A DNA stretch of 58,514 bases from Pelotomaculum sp. UBA1371 (GCA_002305915.1 DBRJ01000049.1:23051-81564), one strand, 5' to 3'; positions 24,200-33,465 are shown, counted from the stretch's first letter. Numbers and translations: made by a program. The notes: generated from the sequence alone by a model not told the origin.

Positions 24200-25819
24200 T
24201 TACCTGGAAATAAACACTGTTTCTGTAGTTTCCTCATACTCCACCTGACAATCGAATTCTTCGGCAATAAATCTCAGGGGAACCATGGTCCTGCCGTCTT
24301 TGATGAACGGAGGTACATCCAGCGTTTTTTCAATACCGCCGGCGGTATAAACTGGATTGTCAATGTACATGGTAATGGATATATCCTCCCGGTTCAAATC
24401 AATCCGTCCAGGTTCCGTCCAGGTCACCTCACACCCGAAGGTTTCTGCAAGATTTCTCAGCGGAACCATGGTCCTGTCATCCTTAATAAAGGGTTCTACA
24501 TCGAAATAAACAGGCAGACCGTCAACCAGTACGCTTATACCTGACGGCTTTTTCAGGTAATCTACCAGGTTAACGCTATTGGTTTCGGTCAATACAGGTA
24601 TATTGATTTGAAGATTTTGCTCTGCCTTTACCTCCGATTGTCCCTCCAGCAACAGCTTTAAAAACGTATTTGCCCCGGTGGAGTCATTGGCCAGAACCCG
24701 GACCCGGAAATCTGAATTCGCGTCTTTGTCCGTTTGCCGGTATTTCCCGTTGACTTGCCCTTCAATGATCAAGTTTTTATCGTCCTGGATGTCAAAAACG
24801 ATGGTATAGGCGCCAGTTCTATTGTCACTGGGACCGGAGGTCAGGGCCTTCACTTTGACCCCGCCGCGCCAGGCCTCAGCTTCGCTTGCAGCCGCGCCGC
24901 CGCCCGTGTCAAGAGCCAGATCCAGGTTGAACTCGCTTTCCCCGCCGGGCAACAGCGGGATTTCATAGCTCAATTGATTGATTGTTACGTTCTTCAGCAG
25001 CTCCTGTATTTCATCTTCGCTTTCATTAAAACTGCCATCCTGGATGCTCTTTTCCAGGCTGTCCAGAATTTCTCTTTTTATGTCCGCCTTGTCCTCCCCC
25101 GGTGCATAAGCTGCAAGAAGACCGGCTATCAGTTCTGCAAATCTCTCGTCTTCGTTTTTGATCTTTTGAAGTATTTGCAGCAGGACATCCTCCAGACCCT
25201 CCTGATCCAGGCTGAAGGTCACTCTCTGGTTAATTAACGAGGTAGTAAAGTACTGCCCGGGAACAGCCTCAACAAAGAATACCAGCAGTTCCCTCAACTC
25301 CGGCGGAATCTCCTGCCCGCTGCTGACAGCCATATTATCCCAAATTTGAGCAGTTTCAGGTTCGCTTAAAAAGAGATATTCGGGAAGGTGTTCGATTGCG
25401 CCCATGTCATATTCCGGATCAAATAATTTAACTAACGATAAAACGTCCGGGGACAGAATTAACCTGGTAGAGTCAAGATAAATATCTCCCCGGTATTGAC
25501 CTTGCTTCAAGGTAAGTTCGTATTCAGCCGCCAGTTTCTCTTCAGATGCGAGAAATTCGTGTTTTAGCTTTAGTTGTGCTCCGGCCAGGGATTTCAGGGG
25601 TTCGGCGGAAACAAGCATCCCGTCTAGCTCCTTGACGGTGTAGGAAACTGTACCCGAGGAAGTATTGTAAAGCTCAGCCGCAGGCCCCGCATCCCAATTC
25701 TTCAGCTTGTTCAAGATCAGCTGTTTAGCCGAAAGCGGGGTTTCCGCAGCTGCAGTGCAAACCACACTCAAACACAGAATGAAACACAACAACAGCAGTC
25801 CGATTTTTCCTTTTTTCAC
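24200..25819 (-). CDS. Secreted protein with two copper-amine-oxidase-N-like repeats
   Basis: A 539-residue exported protein. I start at GTG 25819, where AAAGGAGG precedes by six bases and the protein begins with a clean signal peptide (VKKGKIGLLLLCFILCLSVV, cleavage near TAAAE). The frame continues 24 codons upstream without a site. Most of the chain is an unknown, mainly charged ectodomain. The C-terminus has two tandem repeats with the copper-amine-oxidase N-terminal-like signature, FIKDDRTMVPLRNLAETFG and FIKDGRTMVPLRFIAEEFD. In Clostridia this domain occurs in surface proteins without amine-oxidase activity, probably for cell-wall or ligand binding. It stands alone. Confidence 0.85.
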   Translation of the reverse strand: MKKGKIGLLLLCFILCLSVVCTAAAETPLSAKQLILNKLKNWDAGPAAELYNTSSGTVSYTVKELDGMLVSAEPLKSLAGAQLKLKHEFLASEEKLAAEYELTLKQGQYRGDIYLDSTRLILSPDVLSLVKLFDPEYDMGAIEHLPEYLFLSEPETAQIWDNMAVSSGQEIPPELRELLVFFVEAVPGQYFTTSLINQRVTFSLDQEGLEDVLLQILQKIKNEDERFAELIAGLLAAYAPGEDKADIKREILDSLEKSIQDGSFNESEDEIQELLKNVTINQLSYEIPLLPGGESEFNLDLALDTGGGAAASEAEAWRGGVKVKALTSGPSDNRTGAYTIVFDIQDDKNLIIEGQVNGKYRQTDKDANSDFRVRVLANDSTGANTFLKLLLEGQSEVKAEQNLQINIPVLTETNSVNLVDYLKKPSGISVLVDGLPVYFDVEPFIKDDRTMVPLRNLAETFGCEVTWTEPGRIDLNREDISITMYIDNPVYTAGGIEKTLDVPPFIKDGRTMVPLRFIAEEFDCQVEYEETTETVFISR

Positions 25820-26044
25820 CGGCAACCTCCTTTTATTCGGACTTTCCGTCCAGGTTTTCCATGCATCCGTCCAATGGAAACGTTTTGCCATATCACGGAC
25901 ATGTAAAAACGGACAGGAACTCGTCCACTTAAGTACACTTTTTATATTACCAGATTTATGTATGATTGGAAATAGACATTATCTTATCAGACAGCTGCAA
26001 AATATCAGCTTTCTTGGAGAAAGATTTGCCCGGCCCGGATTCAC

Positions 26045-26380
26045 TTAAACGCAGGGCTCTTCCACAGGCACCTCGAGATCCAGCAGCGGGGCATGCTGCT
26101 GTGCCCCGTAAATATCCGTATCACCCGGATCTCCCGAAACTACCGACCGGACAAGGGTCACCTTGATAGCATTGGCCTGCTCATACTCAACTACCCCGAG
26201 AACATCCTGCAGATTAATATTATAGAGTCCGGCGAACAGTTCCTTTGTAAAAATTCCGGAACGGCGGGCCAGCTCAAAAGCTCTGCGGTCTTTAAAAACA
26301 AGGTCCAGGGTCAGCTCGAAGGGGCCGGAATTCTTGCTGCGAATGACCCCGGCCAGATCGGTAATTTTTATTTTTTTCAT
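26045..26380 (-). CDS. DUF4387 protein, partner of AtuA-family protein
   Basis: A 111-residue protein, recognised as DUF4387 by KITDLAGVIRSKNSGPFELTLD and LYNINLQDVLGVVEYEQANAIK. In many genomes it is fused to or follows an AtuA/DUF1446 protein, as here. The reaction is unknown; AtuA was named for acyclic terpene utilisation. I use ATG 26380, which follows AGGGGTGAG. An ATG six codons upstream lacks a site. Unusually, 272 bases separate it from the AtuA gene, and this gap holds a consensus promoter and a 21-base palindrome, so the two may be regulated separately. Confidence 0.85.
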   Translation of the reverse strand: MKKIKITDLAGVIRSKNSGPFELTLDLVFKDRRAFELARRSGIFTKELFAGLYNINLQDVLGVVEYEQANAIKVTLVRSVVSGDPGDTDIYGAQQHAPLLDLEVPVEEPCV

Positions 26381-26544
26381 CTTCTCACCCCTTGCCATAA
26401 AAGTCTAAAAGCAGTTGAATAATTCGGCCTCATCCCCTGGAAACCCTGCGCCCAAAAGTAAAAATACCTGTTTAAGTTAAGCGTTTTTATTAAATAAAGA
26501 AGGGCAGGATTTTTGAAAGACCTCCCACCCCAGAAGCCGGTTCC

Positions 26545-26565
26545 TTGAATGAAATTTTCATTCAA
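26545..26565. promoter_or_regulatory. 21-base palindrome downstream of the DUF4387 promoter
   Basis: Arms TTGAATGAAA (26545-26554) and TTTCATTCAA (26556-26565) are perfect reverse complements around one central base. The site lies about 30 bases downstream of the -10 box on the minus strand and is a good candidate roadblock operator. Confidence 0.5.
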
Positions 26566-26594
26566 CACGATGCGATCATATGAAAGTTTTATAC

Positions 26595-26623
26595 ATTATA
26601 ACATTTTATTAAATGTTAATCAA
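26595..26623 (-). promoter_or_regulatory. Sigma-A promoter for the DUF4387 gene
   Basis: On the minus strand, -35 TTGATT (26618-26623) and -10 TATAAT (26595-26600) are separated by exactly 17 bases. The transcript would have a leader of about 200 bases before DUF4387. Confidence 0.65.
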
Positions 26624-26652
26624 TGGTACTACTTTGCCTGCCGGCAACTACT

Positions 26653-28005
26653 TTAAATATCCGCTATTTCCAGGGGAAAGAGTTCAAAGGGATCGTCAAC
26701 TTCCATCAGATGATAGATATTAAAACGGAAAACCTCGCCCCCCCTGAAGTCCGAGGGAGAGAATGGAAAAGCCAGGTTCCCTGCTGTAGCTACACGGCCC
26801 GGGTAGCTGCAGTGAAGCATGGTGGAACGGGCAAAACCGCAAATGGTGTCCGCCAGTTCCTGGGTCCCTGCAACTGCTTCAATAAGAATAGCCAGTTCGT
26901 GGCAGGGGGTATCTTTTTTTCGTTCGAAACTGCCCATCACACCATTGCGCCCGTACAGCTTGAAGTCCAGGAAATAATCATCAACATGGCTGAAATTATC
27001 CCGGACTCTTTCCCGCACGGAGTCAATTACATAGTCTATTTCCCTCACCATAACCGGGTCGCGGCAACCGGCAAGGGAGATTGTCCTGTAACCCGCTTTC
27101 CTCACACCCTCCAGTTTAACACAGTAAGAATCTGAAGGAATAAAACTGCTGCCTGTCACCCGGACCCGGGTCTCGCTTACCTGTTCAAACCTTGCTTTTT
27201 TTAGGTTGAGGCACCCTCCGGGACCGGGCAGCAGCACGGGATCCGCCTTTTCGTAAAGGGTGTGGGCAGCCACGGAACTCACGGTACAGCGCCGCTGCCG
27301 GTTTAAAGGCTCCACTTCAAAAAGGCTTTCGGTTAGAATACCCAAAAGGCAGTCGCTGCCGCTTCCCGGGTTTGCTGCAATAGCCCCGCACTCCAGAATC
27401 TTGCCCAGGTGAATGGCAAGTCCCGGATCAAAGCCGCGTCTAACGGCTTGCGCAGCAAAAACTGCGGGATCATAAGCCCGCCCGGCCAAAACAACCTCCG
27501 CCCCGGCGTCCAGAGCGCCCATCAAAGGCTCGACCCCCATCTGCCCCACAATTCTTACCGCGGCGTCCAAATCCTCTTCAGTCAAGGGCTGTGCGGGGCC
27601 CAGGGGATCCACTTTACCTGAACGAAGGGACTCCCTGACCCTTTCCCTGTCCACTTCCGCATGGATTACCGCCAGTCTGAAGTGAAGTCCCCGCTCCCTG
27701 GCAATCTCCCTGATCAGCCCGGCATCCCTTTGAAGATGGGGCCGGCCGCCGCTCCCCCCCGCCGTACCGACGAGCAGAGGGATTTTCCGGCTCACCGCCG
27801 CTTCCAGCAAGAATTCCAGATCCCTCTTCACCGCACCCCGGTTTGTAAAAGATACGCCGGCGCCCAGGTAATATGGCCCCGGATCAGTTGAACCGGCATC
27901 CACTGCAATCACGTGGGGCTCCCGCTTAAGACCCTCTTTAAAAGATTCAAGGGGGAAGCCATAGCCCAGGATTGCTGTAGGTGACAGTATTCGCAGTTCG
28001 CCCAC
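26653..28005 (-). CDS. AtuA-family (DUF1446) protein
   Basis: A 450-residue protein of the acyclic-terpene-utilisation AtuA/DUF1446 family. Diagnostic stretches are ILSPTAILGYGFP, VIAVDAGSTDPGPYYLGAG, VGTAGGSGGRPH, VVLAGRAYDPAVFAA, HLGKILECGAIAANPG and GADPV-like LYEKADPVLLPGPGG. Members occur near acyl-CoA or dicarboxylate catabolic genes, but no activity is firmly established. It is transcribed leftward with DUF4387 downstream. GGAGGTG lies ahead of the start. No other terpene or acyl-CoA pathway gene is close. Confidence 0.85.
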   Translation of the reverse strand: MGELRILSPTAILGYGFPLESFKEGLKREPHVIAVDAGSTDPGPYYLGAGVSFTNRGAVKRDLEFLLEAAVSRKIPLLVGTAGGSGGRPHLQRDAGLIREIARERGLHFRLAVIHAEVDRERVRESLRSGKVDPLGPAQPLTEEDLDAAVRIVGQMGVEPLMGALDAGAEVVLAGRAYDPAVFAAQAVRRGFDPGLAIHLGKILECGAIAANPGSGSDCLLGILTESLFEVEPLNRQRRCTVSSVAAHTLYEKADPVLLPGPGGCLNLKKARFEQVSETRVRVTGSSFIPSDSYCVKLEGVRKAGYRTISLAGCRDPVMVREIDYVIDSVRERVRDNFSHVDDYFLDFKLYGRNGVMGSFERKKDTPCHELAILIEAVAGTQELADTICGFARSTMLHCSYPGRVATAGNLAFPFSPSDFRGGEVFRFNIYHLMEVDDPFELFPLEIADI

Positions 28006-28269
28006 CCAAACACCTCCAAGTTTTCTAAAAACAGCTTCTGCTTTCTACCCTGCAGAAGTTTACCTGTTTTGACATGCTAACCCTAAAATAACTTATCGGA
28101 CAGAAAAAGAAAAGACCATTTAATTGATGAACTTCGACTAAAAAGAATTAAAACCGATTATCTTAAAATTATGTTGAGGGCTGTTTTACCTGGTGTGCAG
28201 GATTCACAGCTAATCAGGAGAATACCTTTTCGTATAAAAATTTCTTAAATATTTTTAAGGAGAGCTTTT

Positions 28270-29478
28270 ATGATGAAATATGTTGTTTTACTGGGCGACG
28301 GTATGGCCGACGAAAAAATTGCCGCACTGGACAACAAAACCCCCCTGCAGTACGCCAACACCCCCCACATGGATTATCTGGCTGCCCGCAGCGTTATAGG
28401 CATGGCCGGGACGGTTCCCGAAGGTTTCCAACCGGGCAGCGACGTAGCAAATCTTTCCGTGCTGGGCTATAACCCCAAAGAATACTATACGGGACGCTCC
28501 CCCCTGGAAGCGGTAAGTATGGGCATTGAACTGAACGACGAGGATGTTGCCTTCCGCTGCAACCTGGTAACGCTTTCTGAAAAGGAAAGATACGAAGAAA
28601 AGACCATGGTGGACTACAGCGCAGACGAGATCACAACTGCAGAGTCCGGTCAGCTAATGGCTGAAGTCAGCAAACAGCTGGGCAGCGGGCAATTGAAATT
28701 TTTTCCGGGCTTCGGATTTAGGCATCTTCTGGTCTGGACAGGGGGACCCCCGGAGGTGAAGTTGACGCCTCCCCACGATATTTCAGGGCGGGTCATTAAA
28801 CCTTATTTGCCGCAAGGCCGGGGCAGCGAAATCCTTTTTAACCTGATGAAGGAAAGCAATAGCTTCCTGCCCTCACACCCTGTCAACAGAAAGAGGTCTG
28901 AAACGGGCCTGAGGCCTGCCAATTCCATCTGGTTCTGGGGTCAGGGCAAGCGGCCCGAGCTCCCAAAATTCCAGGACAAGTTTGGACTGTCAGGTTCAGT
29001 GATTTCCGCAGTAGATCTTATTAAAGGGATTGGTCTTTGCGCGGGACTGGACGTGGTGAAACTGGAAGGCGTCACCGGTACCGTTAAAACCAATTACAAG
29101 GGCAAGGTACGGGCCGCCCTGGAGGAGCTTCAAAAGGGCAAGGATTTTGTTTATATTCACGTGGAGGCGCCGGACGCCGCCGGGCACAGGGGAGAGCCGG
29201 AGACCAAGATCCGTGCCATTGAAATGGTGGATGAAATGCTGGGAATGTTGCTGGAGGAAATGAAGTGCTTCGAAAACTATAAAATCTTGCTGCTGCCTGA
29301 TCATCCCACCCCCCTCCGGACCATGACCCATTCCAGCAATCCGGTTCCCTTTGCTGTTTATGCCCGGGATTGTCCGAAAGAAAAAAGCCGGACCTTTGAT
29401 GAAGATTCCGCGGCCGCTTCCGGCCTGTATCTCACCGGGCATACCTTGATGGACTTTTTTATCAACGGCAAAAACTAG
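28270..29478 (+). CDS. apgM: Cofactor-independent phosphoglycerate mutase homologue (ApgM family)
   Basis: A 402-residue alkaline-phosphatase-superfamily metalloenzyme of the archaeal-type phosphoglycerate mutase family. It has VVLLGDGMADEKI, the nucleophile region QPGSDVANLSVLGYNP, PPHDISG, VHVEAPDAAGHRGE-type HVEAPDAAGHRG and LLPDHPTPL. Family members interconvert 3- and 2-phosphoglycerate. In Clostridia a subgroup located with threonine genes has been proposed as an alternative homoserine kinase, and here lysC-thrB-hom lie just downstream in the opposite direction. AAGGAG precedes two adjacent ATG codons, so the start is uncertain by one codon. Confidence 0.9.
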   Translation: MMKYVVLLGDGMADEKIAALDNKTPLQYANTPHMDYLAARSVIGMAGTVPEGFQPGSDVANLSVLGYNPKEYYTGRSPLEAVSMGIELNDEDVAFRCNLVTLSEKERYEEKTMVDYSADEITTAESGQLMAEVSKQLGSGQLKFFPGFGFRHLLVWTGGPPEVKLTPPHDISGRVIKPYLPQGRGSEILFNLMKESNSFLPSHPVNRKRSETGLRPANSIWFWGQGKRPELPKFQDKFGLSGSVISAVDLIKGIGLCAGLDVVKLEGVTGTVKTNYKGKVRAALEELQKGKDFVYIHVEAPDAAGHRGEPETKIRAIEMVDEMLGMLLEEMKCFENYKILLLPDHPTPLRTMTHSSNPVPFAVYARDCPKEKSRTFDEDSAAASGLYLTGHTLMDFFINGKN

Positions 29479-29489
29479 AGTAAAGGAAG

Positions 29490-29728
29490 TTGCGGTTTTT
29501 GAACCAACAAAGCGCCGCCGGGAATAATTCGTTCCGGCTTCCCTTGATGGTTGTGGTCCTGGAAGCCTTTGCCGCAATACTCAACAACAGCTCTATAAAT
29601 GTTGCCCTGCCCAAGTTCTGTTCACTGTCAACATTCCGGCGGGGATTGCCGGAATTATCCCGGGCTATCTGCTGTTGGTGTTCCGGGTCCTAAACCGAAA
29701 TATAATCAAAATATTATGTACCGGTTGA
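29490..29728 (+). pseudogene. Collapsed DHA2/EmrB-type MFS transporter remnant
   Basis: TAAAGGAAG precedes a TTG and a frame whose residues LMVVVLEAFAAILNNSSINVALP match helix 1 of the drug/H+ antiporter DHA2 group (compare the usual AILDxTIVNVALP). Immediately after this the same frame turns to nonsense and stops at about 29693. In another frame, from about 29612, the DNA reads LFTVNIPAGIAGIIPGYLLL, which corresponds to the FFINVPIGI helix normally about 130 residues later, and it stops at 29728. The gene has lost helices 2-5, shifted frame and lost the C-terminal two thirds. It cannot make a transporter. Confidence 0.7.
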
Positions 29729-29801
29729 AGGCCTGTCAACTTTCCTGCTAATAATGATTGATATTGAATACACCCATCTTATAAACACACCCGTAAACAA
29801 T

Positions 29802-29832
29802 AATGCTGCCGGCTGTATACGTCGGCAGCATT
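29802..29832. terminator. Hairpin downstream of lysC
   Basis: AATGCTGCCG (29802-29811) and CGGCAGCATT (29823-29832) pair perfectly. It lies about 75 bases beyond the leftward lysC stop, with A/T-rich but not uniform T tracts. Confidence 0.5.
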
Positions 29833-29906
29833 TATAAATTATCAGAAAGAAAAGAGTCCACTTTTCATAATAAAGCTGTTCTCTTTACCAGTCAGTTAAC
29901 AAAACC

Positions 29907-31130
29907 CTAAGAACTGGTCCCCCTGGCCAGGTTGAACTTCTGATGCAGGGCGCGGACCGCCTTCGTGACTTCTTCAGCCTTAAGGACACAGGAGATTTTG
30001 ATCTCCGAGGTGCTGATCATTTCCAGGTTTATACCCTGTTCAGAGATGGCCTCGAACATCATCGCCGCAACACCTGGGTTGCTGGCCATTCCGGCTCCCA
30101 CAATGGATACCTTGGCCACACCGCTGTCACTGGTATAGCCGCTGGAACCCAGCTCCGGCTGCAATCTTTCCACCACTTCCAGAGCTTTTTTCAAATCACC
30201 CTGGCTGCAGGTAAAAGCAATATCGTTCCTGTTATCCCGCATGGCGCCCTGGATGATCATATCCACATTAACGTTTTCATCAGCCAGAGTCTTAAACAAT
30301 TTATAGGCAATTCCCGGCTTGTCATAAACGTTGTACAGGCCGATTTTAGACACGTCCAGGTCATAGGCTACGCCTGTTACCAGTAGAGATTTTTCCATGT
30401 TTCCCGCCTCCTTGACAATTGTCCCGAGATTATGGTTAAAGCTGGAGCGCACATGCAAAGGCATGCCATATTGCATGGCCAGTTCCACAGAACGTGGATG
30501 CAGGACTACAGCCCCCAGATGGGCCAATTCCAACATCTCGTCGTAGGATATTTCAGCAAGTTTGCTGGCATCAGGCACGACACGGGGATCAGCGGTATAG
30601 ACACCGTCCACGTCGGTATAAATTTCGCACAGGTCGGCCTTTAAGGCAACCGCAAGGGCAACCGCCGTGGTGTCGGAACCGCCCCTGCCCAGGGTGGTTA
30701 TGTCATTTGCGTTATTGACCCCCTGGAAGCCGGCAACTACGATGATGTTTCCCTGCTTTAACTCATCCTGCAGACGGGAGGTGTTGACATTCAGAATTTT
30801 TGCCCTGGTATGAACACTATCAGTCATAATTCCAACCTGGGCGCCGGTCAGGGAAATAACCGGCTGTCCCAAATCTTTGACGGCCATTGCCAGCAGGGCT
30901 ATAGATACCTGTTCCCCGGTAGAAAGAAGCATATCCAGTTCCCGCTCCGGGGGGTTGTCGGTGATTTCCTGCACTAAATGAATCAGGTCGTCGGTCGTGT
31001 CTCCCATGGCCGATACAACCACCACAACATCGTGGCCCTCGGCGCGGACACCGGCCACACGCTCCGCCACACAGCGGATCCGTTCAGCGTTTGCTACCGA
31101 ACTGCCACCGTATTTTTGTACAATCAGCAT
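29907..31130 (-). CDS. lysC: Aspartate kinase
   Basis: A 407-residue aspartokinase that phosphorylates aspartate at the start of the lysine/threonine/methionine pathway. The N-terminus MLIVQKYGGSSVANAERI is the ATP-binding kinase signature, STGEQVSIALLAMA and FQGVNNANDITTLGRGGSDTTAVAL form the active site, and two ACT domains close the chain (from about residue 265). This architecture usually gives feedback inhibition by lysine or threonine. ATG 31130 follows GGAAGGCGA; a longer frame exists but enters the intergenic gap with thrB. It is the last gene of the leftward hom-thrB-lysC group. Confidence 0.95.
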   Translation of the reverse strand: MLIVQKYGGSSVANAERIRCVAERVAGVRAEGHDVVVVVSAMGDTTDDLIHLVQEITDNPPERELDMLLSTGEQVSIALLAMAVKDLGQPVISLTGAQVGIMTDSVHTRAKILNVNTSRLQDELKQGNIIVVAGFQGVNNANDITTLGRGGSDTTAVALAVALKADLCEIYTDVDGVYTADPRVVPDASKLAEISYDEMLELAHLGAVVLHPRSVELAMQYGMPLHVRSSFNHNLGTIVKEAGNMEKSLLVTGVAYDLDVSKIGLYNVYDKPGIAYKLFKTLADENVNVDMIIQGAMRDNRNDIAFTCSQGDLKKALEVVERLQPELGSSGYTSDSGVAKVSIVGAGMASNPGVAAMMFEAISEQGINLEMISTSEIKISCVLKAEEVTKAVRALHQKFNLARGTSS

Positions 31131-31203
31131 TAAAAATCGCCTTCCTTTTGTCGCCGGACAACCGCTGTCAAACGGCATCGACAGTCTAGAATGATGACAA
31201 AAT

Positions 31204-32106
31204 CTATTTTATTTCCAGGGCTCTTGCACCAATGGGGCTTGGCTTTAAAACCAGGACTCTGCTCTTTACACCGTTCTGGCGAAAAGTATCGCCCATAACC
31301 CTGGCTATTAGATCCAGGTTTGAATCGGCAAAAGCAATTACCGTAGGTCCTGCCCCGCTCAGCGTTACTCCCCGTGCGCCCGCCAGTTTGGCTGCGGCCA
31401 GAATTTTTTTAAACCCCGGAATATAGGAGGAACGAAGAGACTGATGAAGGCGGTCTTCCATGGCCACCCCCAAAAGACTCAGGTCTCCCTGCTGCAGGGC
31501 TGCAACCAGCAAGGCAACCCGCCCCACATTAAAGGAAGCGTCCTGAAAGGTTACCTGGACGGGAAGTATATCCCTGGATGTTTTGGTGGCAAAAGCAAAA
31601 TCCGGTATCGCCACCACCCCCATCAAACCCGGGGGCGGTTGTATTTTCAGGTACTTTACATCGCCGTCCGCCTGAACCGACACAACAATGCCTCCCAGGA
31701 CGGCTGGGGCCACATTGTCGGGATGCCCCTCCACAGAGCTGGCCAAATTAATTATATCCTTATTGGACAGCTTTCCACCGGACAAAAGATTTGCCGCGAT
31801 AACCCCCCCAACAATGGCAGAAGTACTGCTGCCGAGGCCGCGGGCTACGGGAATCTGATTGGACAGGCGTAGTTTTAAACCCGCCGGGGAGTACCCAACC
31901 TGGCGAAAAACACGCTGAACAGCCTGATAAACCAGATTGTGCTCATCCCGGGGCAGCTCGGCAGCTCCTTCTCCGGTAATATCGATAATCAGCCCCTGGG
32001 AAGCCGGAATCACCTCAACCGTATTGTAAAGCTCCAGAGCCATGCCGAGGCAGTCGAAACCAGGCCCGAGATTAGCTGTGGTAGCGGGAACCTGAACTCT
32101 AATCAT
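31204..32106 (-). CDS. thrB: Homoserine kinase
   Basis: A 300-residue GHMP-family kinase that converts homoserine to O-phosphohomoserine. PATTANLGPGFDCLGMAL is the N-terminal signature, PVARGLGSSTSAIVGGV is the GHMP ATP-binding loop, and TLSGAGPTVIAF is motif 3. Length and motifs are complete. It lies between hom and lysC in a tight operon (54 bases after hom, 73 before lysC). Threonine synthase is not in the window. The ApgM homologue nearby has been proposed to do the same step in other species, so it is notable that both are present. Confidence 0.95.
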   Translation of the reverse strand: MIRVQVPATTANLGPGFDCLGMALELYNTVEVIPASQGLIIDITGEGAAELPRDEHNLVYQAVQRVFRQVGYSPAGLKLRLSNQIPVARGLGSSTSAIVGGVIAANLLSGGKLSNKDIINLASSVEGHPDNVAPAVLGGIVVSVQADGDVKYLKIQPPPGLMGVVAIPDFAFATKTSRDILPVQVTFQDASFNVGRVALLVAALQQGDLSLLGVAMEDRLHQSLRSSYIPGFKKILAAAKLAGARGVTLSGAGPTVIAFADSNLDLIARVMGDTFRQNGVKSRVLVLKPSPIGARALEIK

Positions 32107-32160
32107 CGGGGTAACCCTCCTGTACCGTTCCTTTCAGGAAATCAGAGGTGATTGGTAATA

Positions 32161-33450
32161 CTAATCCTCAACCCTGATAACATTAGACACCTCATTTACG
32201 GTTGACAGTTCTTTGATGATTCTCAAGGCATCCTGTAAGTTTTTCTCAAGGACCCTGTGGGTAACCAGCACTATTTCCGCAGCCTGCCCCGTGGTATGTT
32301 TCTGAATTACAGAAGCAAGACTGACATCGTTATTTCCGAAAACAAAGGCTATGCTTGCCAGGACTCCGGGCCTATCGGCAACATTCAGGCGGATATAATA
32401 CTTTGTTGAAGTCAGGCCCATGGGCTTCACATATTTTTCACCGTAGCAGGTGCAGCTGCTCATTCCGGAAACATCCCGCAGCTTATAGCGGGCAGCGCTC
32501 ATCACGTCACCCACAACAGCGCTGGCCGTAGGCAGTTCGCCGGCGCCCCGTCCGAAGAACATAACATCGCCTACAGCGTCACCACTGACATGAATGGCGT
32601 TATATACATCATCAACCGGGGCCAGGGGATGATCTTCAGGCAAAAGCGCGGGGTGGACCCGCACCTCAATGCCGTCATCGCTTTCCTTGGCGATCCCCAG
32701 GAGTTTAACCACATAATTGAGTTCAGCGGCATATTTTATATCTTCTGTGGTTATCCGGGTTATTCCTTCAAGAAAAACCTGCTCCAAAGAAACCCTGGTG
32801 TTAAAGGCAATGGAAGCAATAATCGCCATCTTCCGGGCGGCATCATGGCCGGCTACGTCTGCGGTGGGATCAGCCTCGGCGTATCCCAAGGCCTGCGCCT
32901 GGGCAAGTGCCTCGTCAAAGGTGAGCCCTTCTTTGCTCATCCTGGTCAGCATATAATTGGTGGTCCCGTTGACGATTCCGATAACCTGCCGGATCCGGTT
33001 GGCCGCCAGGCACTCTTTTAAGGGCCGGATAATGGGTATTCCACCGGCTACGCTGGCCTCAAAAAAAAGATCACAGCCGTTTTCCCCGGCCGCTTGAAAC
33101 AATTCTTTGCCGTGCGCGGCAATCATGTCCTTGTTAGCGGTAACCAGACTTTTACCCTGCTTCAGCGCCCTTAGCGAATACTCCAGGGCAGGGTTGATTC
33201 CCCCCAGTACTTCTACCACGATATCAATGTCCGGATTGTTAATAATGTCGCCGGCTTCTGTGGTCAAAAGGCCCTGTTCCAGTTCCAGGCCACGGTCCTT
33301 ATCAGGATCGCGTACCAGTATTTTTTTAATATCGACAGGAGCGCCCACCTTTTGCTCTATTCCTGCCCTGTTATCCTTTAAGATGCGGTAAACGCCCCGG
33401 CCAACAGTCCCCATGCCCAGCAGACCGACATTGATTTTACTCTTGGACAC
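32161..33450 (-). CDS. hom: Homoserine dehydrogenase
   Basis: A 429-residue NAD(P)-dependent oxidoreductase that reduces aspartate semialdehyde to homoserine. The N-terminal Rossmann motif is VGLLGMGTVGRGVYRIL, the catalytic core includes VTANKDMIA, FEASVAGGIPIIRPL, GIVNGTTNYMLTRM and GYAEADPTADVAGHDAARK, and a C-terminal ACT domain (from about 350) suggests threonine feedback. It follows the UPF0735-type ACT gene by 15 bases and precedes thrB by 54 bases. Confidence 0.96.
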   Translation of the reverse strand: MSKSKINVGLLGMGTVGRGVYRILKDNRAGIEQKVGAPVDIKKILVRDPDKDRGLELEQGLLTTEAGDIINNPDIDIVVEVLGGINPALEYSLRALKQGKSLVTANKDMIAAHGKELFQAAGENGCDLFFEASVAGGIPIIRPLKECLAANRIRQVIGIVNGTTNYMLTRMSKEGLTFDEALAQAQALGYAEADPTADVAGHDAARKMAIIASIAFNTRVSLEQVFLEGITRITTEDIKYAAELNYVVKLLGIAKESDDGIEVRVHPALLPEDHPLAPVDDVYNAIHVSGDAVGDVMFFGRGAGELPTASAVVGDVMSAARYKLRDVSGMSSCTCYGEKYVKPMGLTSTKYYIRLNVADRPGVLASIAFVFGNNDVSLASVIQKHTTGQAAEIVLVTHRVLEKNLQDALRIIKELSTVNEVSNVIRVED

Positions 33451-33465
33451 CTGTTCTCCCCCTCT

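Noticed and set aside
26377..26568. 63-codon minus-strand frame ending in an ATGA overlap with DUF4387
   Set aside because: The start lies inside the palindrome without a ribosome binding site, and the sequence looks random; the overlap is probably chance.
29490..29693. Functional small membrane protein
   Set aside because: The frame is only the first helix of a DHA2-type transporter joined to frameshifted sequence from a later helix, so it is better explained as a decayed gene.
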